From an uncultured Clostridia bacterium (GTDB taxonomy: Bacteria > Bacillota > Clostridia > TANB77 > CAG-465): a stretch of 64,000 bases of DNA. The stretch's first letter is position 1; each line of letters starts with the position of its first letter. The notes beneath the pieces are model-generated. The model did not search any database and was not told where the DNA came from. It worked only from the letters and a program-made list of their open reading frames with translations. Where the stretch lies: assembly GCA_948562205.1 (NCBI GenBank), contig CAOYAN010000009.1, positions 1 through 64,000 of the forward strand, written 5' to 3'. The translations under genes and the position numbers were made by a program. Positions 16,931 through 24,939 of this stretch are shown here, piece by piece.

Positions 16931-18214
16931 TTATTGCTTCTTTAATCTTGTAAGTTCTAATAGCTTATTTGCTATTCTTTTATAAATTGTTCTACTATGT
17001 TTTTGTTTTTCATTTGTTGATAGATCTTTTCTAGTTTTGTATGAGGCTATTATTTCTGTATATAACATTTCAAGTTTATCACCAAATTCTTCTACAGAAT
17101 TCATTTTTGCTGTTTCTAGTCCATTTGATATTAGCTTATCTGAAAGAGATTTATTAGTTAGTACATTTATAATTGAATTTGCAAAATCAGTTTCTCTTTT
17201 TACAAGTATACCATTTTTATTATTTGTTATAAATTCCGATAAGTTAGGTGCATATTTGGCAACAATAGGTACACTTGCAGCCATAGCTTCTATAAAAGTA
17301 AGTCCTTGTGTCTCTGTAACAGATGCATTTACAAATACATCTCCAATACTATAGTATTTTGGTACTTCATTCCAAGGAATTTTACCTGTAAATATAACTT
17401 TATCATCTATTTTTAATTTTTTTGCTTGTTCTTCTAAATCTGTTTTTGATGGGCCATCACCAACAATTAAGAATTTTGTATTAGGTAATGATTTAAATAC
17501 TAGTGGCATGTTATTCATAATAACATCTATACTTTTTTCTTCAGCTACTCTTCCTAAAAATAATATAACTTTATCATCTTTTTTTATTCCTAAAGATTTT
17601 TTTAATTCATCTTTTTGACTAGTAGAAAAATTTTCTTTTTTAAAAGGAATAATATCTATTCCTGTTGGTATTACATATATAGGTTTATTTTTTATCTTGC
17701 ATTTATATTTTAAGTACTTTTCAGTTTTTTTAGATGGTGTAATAATGCATTCTGCTTTTGTAGCAAAGTTTTTTGAGAAAGTACGAGCAAAACGTTTTGT
17801 ATAAATATTTCTACCACCTTTTATAGGTATAATATAATGTATGTAATCTTCCCACATAGTATGATAAGTATGAATAAAAGGAATATTATATTTTCTTGAT
17901 ATAATTTTACCAAAAAGTCCTAGTGAAAATTCACTTTGAGTATGGACTATATCTAAGTTTAGTTCCTTTATTTTTTTGGCTACATCTCTAGAGTAGAATG
18001 CAGCAATTCTATTTTTATACTGTCTAGCAACAATTAGAGGCATGCTCTTTAACATATATAAACTTTGATTTTCGTTTGGTTGTGTTGACTTAGACGGCGC
18101 AAAAACGTAAACTTCATGTCCACGTTTTTTCATTTCTTGTTCTAACATATTTATTGATGTAACAACTCCAGATGTTACTGGGTTATATGCATCTGTAAAA
18201 ATACCAATTTTCAT
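16931..18214 (-). CDS. GT4 glycosyltransferase (diacylglycerol glucosyltransferase-like)
   Basis: A 427-aa GT-B glycosyltransferase of family GT4. The N-terminal signature MKIGIFTDAYNPVTSGVVTSI and the YHTMWEDYIHY region match processive 1,2-diacylglycerol 3-glucosyltransferases of Bacillota and mollicutes. The donor-binding half has ILFLGRVAEEKSIDVIM and the EX7E motif ETQGLTFIEAMAASVPIVA. The C-terminus is a basic tail (KKRI..LTRLKKQ), consistent with membrane association. It probably makes glycolipids or lipoteichoic-acid anchors on the inner membrane face. SD AAGGAG precedes the ATG. Confidence 0.88.
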   Translation of the reverse strand: MKIGIFTDAYNPVTSGVVTSINMLEQEMKKRGHEVYVFAPSKSTQPNENQSLYMLKSMPLIVARQYKNRIAAFYSRDVAKKIKELNLDIVHTQSEFSLGLFGKIISRKYNIPFIHTYHTMWEDYIHYIIPIKGGRNIYTKRFARTFSKNFATKAECIITPSKKTEKYLKYKCKIKNKPIYVIPTGIDIIPFKKENFSTSQKDELKKSLGIKKDDKVILFLGRVAEEKSIDVIMNNMPLVFKSLPNTKFLIVGDGPSKTDLEEQAKKLKIDDKVIFTGKIPWNEVPKYYSIGDVFVNASVTETQGLTFIEAMAASVPIVAKYAPNLSEFITNNKNGILVKRETDFANSIINVLTNKSLSDKLISNGLETAKMNSVEEFGDKLEMLYTEIIASYKTRKDLSTNEKQKHSRTIYKRIANKLLELTRLKKQ

Positions 18215-18273
18215 TAAATTTTACAACTCCTTATGTTTTTTCATTAAACATTTATATAAACAATTGTATGCAT

Positions 18274-18302
18274 ATTATATATTAAAAAATAACAATTGTC
18301 AA
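18274..18302 (-). promoter_or_regulatory. Promoter of the glycosyltransferase operon
   Basis: Minus strand TTGACA (18302-18297), 17-bp spacer, TATAAT (18279-18274), about 60 bp upstream of the ATG. Two CAATTG-containing repeats overlap the region. Confidence 0.8.
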
Positions 18303-18400
18303 GAAAGGTATTTTTTTAGAATAATCTAGGTATATAAATATAATTAGTATATTTATATGTATAGTATAAATTAAATTTACATAAAATAAAAAAATACATA

Positions 18401-18430
18401 TTGACTTATTTTTTAAATACATGTTATAAT
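18401..18430 (+). promoter_or_regulatory. Promoter of the sortase gene
   Basis: TTGACT (18401-18406), 18-bp spacer, TATAAT (18425-18430). A TGCCTA / TAGGCA hairpin (about 18473-18488) lies in the leader before the SD. Confidence 0.7.
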
Positions 18431-18513
18431 ATAATTATACGAGTAAAAATAACAAAAGATAACATTATTATTTGCCTAAAACTAGGCAGAAAATAAGAAA
18501 GGAATGAATTTTA

Positions 18514-19128
18514 ATGAGAAAACATAAAATTAAGTTTAATGAAATATTAATACTTATTGTATTTATAGCAGTAGTATCTTTTACTGCTATAAACATAAAA
18601 AATCTATTAAAAAGAGAAGAAGTAAAAAACATTACTGAGGCAATTACAACAGGATCTAATGAAAAGAAAAGTGGTGGTATTTTTGCATCTTTATACTCAA
18701 ATGAGGATACTCCACTAAAAGTTACTGGAAATGCAATAGCAGTACTAGATATTCCATCTCGTGGAATTAGAGGTCAAGTTGTAAATGGCATTGATGATGA
18801 AACACTAAAAAATTATATTGGTAGATTTGAATCATCTGCAGAGCCAGGTCAAGTTGGTAATTTTTGTGTAGCCGCTCACAATAACATATATACTGAATTA
18901 TTTGCAAATCTACATAATGTTCAAATAGGTGATAGAGTAAGAATTGTAACTATGACTAATGAATATATTTATAGGGTTACTTCAAAGGAAGTAGTAACTC
19001 CTGATAGAACTGATGTATTAGAGGGAAGTACTAAAAGAGAAATAACTATGATAACTTGTACAGATGCTGCTACAAGAAGAGTTGTTGTAAAAGGTGAACT
19101 TTTATCTGAGAAAATAATTGAGGAATAA
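18514..19128 (+). CDS. Sortase
   Basis: A 204-aa sortase, a membrane-anchored transpeptidase that cleaves sorting signals and links surface proteins to peptidoglycan. An N-terminal anchor spans 11-28, followed by a Ser/Gly-rich linker and the sortase barrel from about residue 70. Catalytic H122 (VAAHNN), C182 (ITMITCTD) and an Arg at 188/189 (TRRVVVKGEL) are present. The layout (type II anchor, about 200 aa) fits class D/E rather than class A or B. The likely substrate in this window is the Cna-B protein at 35.5-41 kb. AAAGG precedes the ATG. Confidence 0.92.
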   Translation: MRKHKIKFNEILILIVFIAVVSFTAINIKNLLKREEVKNITEAITTGSNEKKSGGIFASLYSNEDTPLKVTGNAIAVLDIPSRGIRGQVVNGIDDETLKNYIGRFESSAEPGQVGNFCVAAHNNIYTELFANLHNVQIGDRVRIVTMTNEYIYRVTSKEVVTPDRTDVLEGSTKREITMITCTDAATRRVVVKGELLSEKIIEE

Positions 19129-19162
19129 TATATAAAGCACTTATTTAAAATAGGTGCCTTAT

Positions 19163-19231
19163 TCAGACTATTGACAAAGTAATTTTGTCAATAGTCTGAC
19201 ACAAATACTATGAATATATAGTATCTGTGTT
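19163..19231. repeat. Two consecutive inverted repeats after the sortase gene
   Basis: A perfect 16-bp inverted repeat (19163-19178 with 19184-19199, arm TCAGACTATTGACAAA, 5-nt loop) is followed at once by a second, imperfect one (about 19199-19231, ATACTAT / ATAGTAT core with flanking ACA / TGTG). There is no T run, so they are not obvious terminators. The rest of the gap to the next gene (19232-19607) is AT-rich and shows no gene. Confidence 0.7.
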
Positions 19232-19607
19232 TCTCTTTAGTATATAATTATATCTCTTTTATAAGTTGAAATAATAAAAAATATATATGTAACTATAGTA
19301 TGTTTTATCCACCATGTTTCTACATAAAAAATATCTTAAAATATAGTATTTAACTAGTTTTGTCGAATGTTTAAAAATTTTAGAAAAACACTTTACAAAC
19401 GATAAAAAAGATGTATAATAGTTACTATCACTAATATGTGTTACTCAAAATAAATTTTTTATCTAATTTAATTTATTTATTTAATTTTTTCAAAAATAAT
19501 TTTTAAATATTTAATTCTAATAAATATCCAAAGTAAAGAAAGAATTTGAAAATATATTGCATATATTAAATTTATGTGATAGAATGGTGGTGTTAAAAAT
19601 AATACAT

Positions 19608-20468
19608 ATGGACTATACAGAAAATAATAAAAATAAAAAACTATCTATGAGAAATGATTATGTATTTAAGAGAATATTTACTAAAAAAGGTAATGAAGAT
19701 TTCTTAAAAGAGTTTTTATCTAACTTGTTAAAAATAGATATAAAAAAGATAGAAGTAGAACATGATATAGCACTAGAGAAAGAACTAAAAGATGAAAAAC
19801 TAGGAGTGCTTGATGTAAAAGCAGTACTAAATGATAATATGGAAATAGATATAGAGTTACAAATAGAAAATGAACATAATATAATAGAGAGAAGTACATT
19901 TTATGGAACAAGGCTTATATCATCACAATTAGAGTCAGGACAAGATTATTTAAATATAAAGCCATCAATAGTAATATCGATACTAAATTTTAATGTATTT
20001 GAATATGAAGAATATATAAATAGTACAGTAACAGTATTAGACAAACATAGGGAACGTGAAGTAAATAAATACTTAAAGTATTATTATATAGAGTTACCAA
20101 AATTTAGAAAAAGAAAAATAGATGAAAAAGATAAAGTATCAGATTGGCTAGCATTTATAGATAGTAAAGATGAAAAAAGGATTGGTGAAGTAATGGAAAG
20201 AAATGAAAATGTTAAAAAGGCAAATGAAGAATTAGAATATTTGTCAGGAGATGCTGCAGAAAGAAGAAAAGCAGAGCTTAGAGAAAAGTATAAAAAAGAT
20301 ATTACTTCAGCAAGAGAGCATGGCATTAGAATAGGCGAGGAAAAAGGTAAAATAGAAAGAAATTATGAAATAGTAAAGGCTATGCTAAAAAAGAAAATGA
20401 ATATAGAAGATATTATAGAAATTACTGATTTAACTAAGGAAGAAATTGATAAAATTTGTGAAAAATAA
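19608..20468 (+). CDS. Rpn-family (PD-(D/E)XK) nuclease/transposase-like protein
   Basis: A protein of about 286 aa of the Rpn family of recombination-promoting nucleases (PDDEXK_2). The diagnostic N-terminus MRNDYVFKRIF is followed by the core GVLDVKAVLNDNMEIDIELQIE, with the catalytic D-ExQ arrangement, and by RSTFYGTRLISSQLESGQDY. The C-terminal third is a charged helix with GEEKGKIERNYEIVKAMLKKKM and a ITDLTKEEIDKI tail typical of intact members. The start is uncertain: ATG 19608 begins the family-like N-terminus, and an ATG at 19584 is in frame but lacks an SD. It is a single gene, likely mobile in origin. Confidence 0.82.
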   Translation: MDYTENNKNKKLSMRNDYVFKRIFTKKGNEDFLKEFLSNLLKIDIKKIEVEHDIALEKELKDEKLGVLDVKAVLNDNMEIDIELQIENEHNIIERSTFYGTRLISSQLESGQDYLNIKPSIVISILNFNVFEYEEYINSTVTVLDKHREREVNKYLKYYYIELPKFRKRKIDEKDKVSDWLAFIDSKDEKRIGEVMERNENVKKANEELEYLSGDAAERRKAELREKYKKDITSAREHGIRIGEEKGKIERNYEIVKAMLKKKMNIEDIIEITDLTKEEIDKICEK

Positions 20469-20508
20469 AGACATATTTTTATTATTAGTTCCTATACAAA
20501 TTTATATT

Positions 20509-20550
20509 AAATATGATAAATTCATTTTATGTGGATTTATCATATTTTTT
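20509..20550 (+). terminator. Terminator after the Rpn-family gene
   Basis: AAATATGATAAAT pairs with ATTTATCATATTT over a 14-nt loop, followed by T-rich sequence. Confidence 0.75.
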
Positions 20551-20587
20551 CCATTTTTTCTTTTATTCTAAAATTTATTTATAATTC

Positions 20588-20616
20588 TTGACAAACAAAT
20601 GTTTAGAGTGTATAAT
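20588..20616 (+). promoter_or_regulatory. Promoter of the radical SAM - uvrA pair
   Basis: TTGACA (20588-20593), 17-bp spacer, TATAAT (20611-20616). Its position rules out the in-frame TTG at 20588 as a start codon. Confidence 0.8.
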
Positions 20617-20641
20617 TATATCGAAATTTATGGTGAATAAT

Positions 20642-21487
20642 ATGAAAGTAAAAGAAATAACTGTAAAAGATTATCTAACAAAATCTAATTTACCAACTAT
20701 AGATTATGTTATTAATCCATATGTTGGTTGTCCACATGGATGTAAATATTGTTATGCAAGTTTTATGAAAAGGTTTACTGGACATGATGAAGAATGGGGA
20801 ACTTTTATAGATATAAAAAGATGTGATAAAAAAATTGATGTAAAAAAGTTAGAAAATAAAAGTCTTTTTATATCTTCTGTTACAGATTGTTATAATGAAT
20901 ATGAAGAAAAGTATGAGATTACAAGAGATATTTTAAAACAATTTATTGATGTTAATGTTGATATAACTATTTCTACAAAATCAAAACTCATTTTAAGAGA
21001 TTTAGATATTTTGAAAAAATTAAAAAAACTTACTGTATCTATGTCTATAAATACGTTAGATGAAAAATTTAGAAGTGATATGGACAGTGGTAGTAGTATA
21101 GAAGATAGATTAAATACTCTTAAGATATTACATGAAAATGGTATCTATGTTGTAATTTTCATGTCTCCTATATTTCCATATGTAACTAATTTTAAAAGTA
21201 TTATAGAAAAAAGTAGAGACTTTGTAGATGAATATTATTTTGAAAACTTAAATCTTAGAGGAAGTTATAAAAATAAAATTCTAAATTACATATACAAAAA
21301 TTATCCTACTATTTATAATGAATATATAAAAATATATTATAGAAATGATAAAAATTACTGGATAAATTTATCAAAAGAAATAGAAAAATACTGTTTTGAT
21401 AATAATATAAAATATAGAAATTATTTCTATCATGAAAAATTAGTAAATAAGAAAAAAGCAAATAATGGAGGAAGTAGAAATGAATGA
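20642..21487 (+). CDS. SPL-family radical SAM protein
   Basis: A 281-aa radical SAM protein. The cluster motif CPHGCKYCY (C30, C34, C37) binds a 4Fe-4S centre and SAM. Upstream VINPYVGC and downstream SFMKRFTGH are the conserved flanks of the SPL-like (Rv2578c/COG1533) group, some of which are spore photoproduct lyases while most have no known substrate. LFISSVTDCYNEYEEKY and ITISTKSKLILRDLDIL are typical of the barrel. ATG 20642 has GGTGA 5 nt upstream. The stop overlaps the start of uvrA by 8 nt, so translation is coupled, hinting at a DNA-repair link. Confidence 0.87.
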   Translation: MKVKEITVKDYLTKSNLPTIDYVINPYVGCPHGCKYCYASFMKRFTGHDEEWGTFIDIKRCDKKIDVKKLENKSLFISSVTDCYNEYEEKYEITRDILKQFIDVNVDITISTKSKLILRDLDILKKLKKLTVSMSINTLDEKFRSDMDSGSSIEDRLNTLKILHENGIYVVIFMSPIFPYVTNFKSIIEKSRDFVDEYYFENLNLRGSYKNKILNYIYKNYPTIYNEYIKIYYRNDKNYWINLSKEIEKYCFDNNIKYRNYFYHEKLVNKKKANNGGSRNE

Positions 21488-24320
21488 TAAATTAATTATT
21501 AAAAATGCAAAAGAGAACAATTTAAAAAATATTGATTTAGAAATACCAAGAGATAAACTTGTTGTATTTACTGGTCTTTCAGGTTCTGGCAAATCATCTC
21601 TTGCTTTCGATACTATTTATGCAGAAGGACAGAGAAGATATGTAGAATCTTTATCATCATATGCAAGACAATTTTTAGGACTTATGGAAAAGCCAGATGT
21701 AGAACTTATTGAAGGACTTTCACCAGCTATATCTATTGATCAAAAAACTACTTCTAAAAATCCTAGGTCTACAGTTGGAACAGTTACAGAAATATATGAT
21801 TATTTGAGACTTCTTTATGCAAGAGTTGGTGTTCCATATTGTCCAAATTGTGGAAAAAGAATTAAAAAACAAACAATAGATGAAATAGTAGATCAAATAC
21901 TAGAATATGAAGAAGGTACTAAAATACTTGTAATGGCACCAGTAATTCGTGGCAAAAAGGGAGAATATGTAAAACTTTTTGAGCAAACTTTAAAGGATGG
22001 CTTTATAAGAGTTAGAGTGGACTCAGAAGTGTATGATTTATCTGATGGAATTCCAGAGCTTGATAAACAAAAAAAGCATAATATTGAAATAATTGTAGAC
22101 AGACTTGTTGTATCAAGCAATATTAGGCAAAGACTTGCAGATTCAGTAGAGCTTGCATCAAATCATGCAAATAATCTAGTACTTGTAGCAAAAGTTGGAG
22201 CAGATGAGCAACTATTTAGTCAAAATTATGCATGCCCTGATTGTGGAATAAATATAGAAGAGTTAACACCTAGAATGTTTTCATTTAATAGCCCTTTTGG
22301 TGCATGTCCTGATTGTACTGGACTTGGAGAACTTTTAAAAATAGATGTTGATAAAATTATGCCAGATAAAGAAAAAAAATTAAATGATTATATGGCTATT
22401 AGGGGATGGTCTGGCGCAGGTAGTATTGTAGATACTATAAGTAATATGTATATAACTGGTCTATGTAAGCATTATGGAATTGATCCAAATACAAAATTAA
22501 AAGATTTACCTAAAGATTTTATGAATGTATTACTTTATGGAAGTAATGGAGAAAAGATTAAATTTGAACATATAACTAAAACTTTAAAAAGAGACTTTGA
22601 GTCTGAGTTTGAGGGTGTTGTACATACTTTAGAGAGAAGATTTGCTGAAACAAAATCTGCGGGTATGAAGACTTATTATGAGCAATTTATGAGTACAAGT
22701 CATTGTGATTTATGTGATGGAGCAAGACTTAAAAGAGAAGCTTTGTCAGTAAAAATTGGTGGTTTAAATATTCATGAGTTATGTAATAGAAATGTTAAAG
22801 CTATAAAAGAGTTTATAAATCAAGTGTATGAAACTAAAATGTCACAAAAAAATAAAATGATTGCAGAACAAATTGTAAAAGAATTAAATAGTAGATTACA
22901 GTTTTTAATAGATGTTGGACTTTCATATTTAACACTTTCAAGAAGTGCAGGGACTTTGTCTGGTGGTGAGTCTCAAAGGATTAGACTTGCAACACAAATA
23001 GGCTCAGGACTTACAGGAGTATTATACATATTAGATGAGCCAAGTATTGGACTTCATCAAAGAGATAATGAAAAACTACTTAATTCTCTTAAAAAAATGA
23101 GAGATTTAGGTAATACATTAATAGTGGTTGAGCATGACGAAGATACAATGAATGAGGCAGACTATATTGTGGACATTGGACCAGGAGCTGGTGTACATGG
23201 TGGAAATGTAGTATTTTCTGGTACTCCAAAAGAAATCCTTAATTGTGAAGAATCAATTACTGGTAAATATCTAAGTGGTAAATTAAAAATAGAGGTACCT
23301 AAAAAAAGAAGAAAAGCAGAAAATGGATATATAGAAGTAAAAGGTGCAAGAGAACATAATTTAAAAAATATAAATGTAAAATTTCCAATAGGACTATTTA
23401 CTTGTGTTACAGGTGTATCTGGAAGTGGTAAGTCTACACTTGTAAATGAAATATTATACAAAACTCTTGCAGGAAAAATAAATCGTGCAATTACAAAACC
23501 TGGCAAGCATCAAAAAATACTTGGAATAGAAAATATTGATAAGGTTATAAATATTGATCAGTCTCCAATTGGTAGAACTCCTAGATCAAATCCTGCTACA
23601 TATACAGGAATGTTTGATGCAATAAGAGATATTTTTGCATCAACAAATGAAGCTAAACTTAGAGGTTATCAAAAGGGAAGATTTAGTTTTAATGTTCCAG
23701 GTGGTAGATGTGAGGCTTGTTCTGGTGATGGAATTATAAAAATTGAAATGCACTTTTTACCTGATGTATACGTTCCTTGTGAGATATGTAAAGGAAAAAG
23801 ATATGCAAGAGAGACTTTAGAAGTAAAATATAAGGGAAAGAGTATTAGCGATGTACTTGATATGACAGTAGAAGAGGGATTAGAGTTCTTTAAAAATATT
23901 CCTACAATTAAAAATAAATTACAAACACTTATGGATGTAGGACTTGGATATATTAAGCTTGGTCAACCATCTACAACTCTATCAGGTGGAGAAGCCCAAA
24001 GAATAAAACTTGCAACAGAGCTTTCTAAAAGGGCTACTGGTAAAACAGTATATATACTAGATGAGCCAACAACTGGACTACATATGGATGATGTAGCAAA
24101 GCTTATAAAAATACTTCAAAGACTAACTGATGCAAATAATACATTAGTTGTTATTGAACATAATTTAGATGTTATAAAATCGGCAGATTATATTGTTGAT
24201 TTAGGACCTGAGGGTGGAGATAATGGTGGTACAATTGTAGCTACTGGTACACCTGAAAAAATATCAAAATGTGAAGAAAGCTATACTGGTAAATTCTTAA
24301 AAAAAGTATTAAATAAATAA
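21480..24320 (+). CDS. uvrA: Excinuclease ABC subunit A
   Basis: A 946-aa UvrA, the DNA-damage sensor of nucleotide excision repair. Two ABC ATPase modules are seen: Walker A GLSGSGKSSLAF near the start and GVSGSGKSTLVN in the second half, with signatures LSGGESQRIRLA and LSGGEAQRIKLA. Zinc-binding CPNCGKR, CPDCGIN...CPDCTG and CEACSGDG...CEICKGKR are intact. DQKTTSKNPRSTVGT and the DEPTTGLH box are canonical. ATG 21480 is used because GGAGG at 21467-21471 fits it; the ATG at 21465 overlaps that SD. UvrB and UvrC are not in this window. Confidence 0.98.
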   Translation: MNDKLIIKNAKENNLKNIDLEIPRDKLVVFTGLSGSGKSSLAFDTIYAEGQRRYVESLSSYARQFLGLMEKPDVELIEGLSPAISIDQKTTSKNPRSTVGTVTEIYDYLRLLYARVGVPYCPNCGKRIKKQTIDEIVDQILEYEEGTKILVMAPVIRGKKGEYVKLFEQTLKDGFIRVRVDSEVYDLSDGIPELDKQKKHNIEIIVDRLVVSSNIRQRLADSVELASNHANNLVLVAKVGADEQLFSQNYACPDCGINIEELTPRMFSFNSPFGACPDCTGLGELLKIDVDKIMPDKEKKLNDYMAIRGWSGAGSIVDTISNMYITGLCKHYGIDPNTKLKDLPKDFMNVLLYGSNGEKIKFEHITKTLKRDFESEFEGVVHTLERRFAETKSAGMKTYYEQFMSTSHCDLCDGARLKREALSVKIGGLNIHELCNRNVKAIKEFINQVYETKMSQKNKMIAEQIVKELNSRLQFLIDVGLSYLTLSRSAGTLSGGESQRIRLATQIGSGLTGVLYILDEPSIGLHQRDNEKLLNSLKKMRDLGNTLIVVEHDEDTMNEADYIVDIGPGAGVHGGNVVFSGTPKEILNCEESITGKYLSGKLKIEVPKKRRKAENGYIEVKGAREHNLKNINVKFPIGLFTCVTGVSGSGKSTLVNEILYKTLAGKINRAITKPGKHQKILGIENIDKVINIDQSPIGRTPRSNPATYTGMFDAIRDIFASTNEAKLRGYQKGRFSFNVPGGRCEACSGDGIIKIEMHFLPDVYVPCEICKGKRYARETLEVKYKGKSISDVLDMTVEEGLEFFKNIPTIKNKLQTLMDVGLGYIKLGQPSTTLSGGEAQRIKLATELSKRATGKTVYILDEPTTGLHMDDVAKLIKILQRLTDANNTLVVIEHNLDVIKSADYIVDLGPEGGDNGGTIVATGTPEKISKCEESYTGKFLKKVLNK

Positions 24321-24345
24321 CAAGAGGGGGTTACCCTCTTGTTTC
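24319..24345. terminator. Terminator after uvrA
   Basis: AACAAGAGGG (24319-24328) pairs with CCCTCTTGTT (24334-24343), followed by T. It also lies downstream of the minus-strand small gene at 24376. Confidence 0.85.
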
Positions 24346-24375
24346 GTATGTATTATTATAAATGTGCTTATTTAA

Positions 24376-24537
24376 TTAGCAGCAACAACAACAAAGAACG
24401 ATTATGATTAATATGATCCATATACAGCAGTTTCCACCACCAAAGATTCCATTGTTGCATCCACATCCGTTACCACATCCGCAACCATTGTTGCATCCGC
24501 ATCCACAGCCACATCCGCATCTTTCATCCATCATCAT
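24376..24537 (-). CDS. Gly/Cys-rich small membrane protein
   Basis: A 53-aa ORF. The N-terminal half is a Cys-Gly/Asn repeat (RCGCGCGCGCNNGCGCGNGC, then GCNNG). Then comes GIFGGGNCC, a hydrophobic helix IWIILIIIVL and a terminal CCCCC. SD GAGAGGTGA sits just upstream of three consecutive ATG codons. The layout (Gly-rich head, short TM helix) resembles small sporulation/YjcZ-type proteins of Bacillota, but the cysteine richness is unusual. It probably follows the small lipoprotein-like gene at 24557 in one minus-strand transcript. Repeat-like DNA favours caution, yet frame, SD and stop are all sensible. Confidence 0.65.
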   Translation of the reverse strand: MMMDERCGCGCGCGCNNGCGCGNGCGCNNGIFGGGNCCIWIILIIIVLCCCCC

Positions 24538-24556
24538 ATTCACCTCTCTTTTTATA

Positions 24557-24685
24557 TTATGAACTTTCTAACTCAAAAAAAGTATCGAAGTTCAATGGTG
24601 TAGATGAATTATCTTTATTACTATTACAACCAAAAAGTATAGCTAAAAGTAAAAGTAACCATATAATTGAGTTGTCTTTGCACAT
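24557..24685 (-). CDS. Small membrane or lipoprotein-like peptide
   Basis: A 42-aa ORF: a short polar N-terminus (MCKDNS), a hydrophobic segment IIWLLLLLAILFGC and a polar tail (NSNKDNSSTP, then NFDTFFELE). The Cys after LFG makes a lipobox-like pattern, though the stretch before it is short on positive charge. AAGGAG lies 8 nt before the ATG. It is 19 nt upstream of the Gly/Cys-rich gene on the same strand. No family recognised. Confidence 0.55.
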   Translation of the reverse strand: MCKDNSIIWLLLLLAILFGCNSNKDNSSTPLNFDTFFELESS

Positions 24686-24837
24686 ATATAACACTCCTTT
24701 GAACTAGTTAACTATTTGTTAACTAATATACTATATTCCAATTTTTAATCTTTGTTACATTTGTTTTGAAAAATATTTATTAAATTTTTAAACTAAAAAG
24801 TGATATAAAAAGTTTATGAATAAATGTCAAAATAAAG

Positions 24838-24866
24838 TTGACATAAGTAAGAAAGAGTGATATAAT
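24838..24866 (+). promoter_or_regulatory. Promoter of the 594-aa membrane protein gene
   Basis: TTGACA (24838-24843), 17-bp spacer, TATAAT (24861-24866). The promoter region is AT-rich like the host genome, unlike the gene it drives. Confidence 0.8.
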
Positions 24867-24939
24867 GTATGCGAAACTTTTAAATGTATGCTAGTAATTT
24901 CTAGCAAAACGTCTATTATTAAATTTAAGGAGGACATGT

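Noticed and set aside
20588..20641. In-frame upstream extension of the radical SAM protein starting at TTG 20588
   Set aside because: TTGACA at 20588-20593 and TATAAT at 20611-20616 form the promoter, and the ATG at 20642 has a proper GGTGA site.
24376..24537. Simple-sequence repeat rather than a gene
   Set aside because: The GCATCC-type repetition is only partial; the frame has a strong SD, a hydrophobic C-terminal helix and a stop, so I keep it as a gene with moderate confidence.
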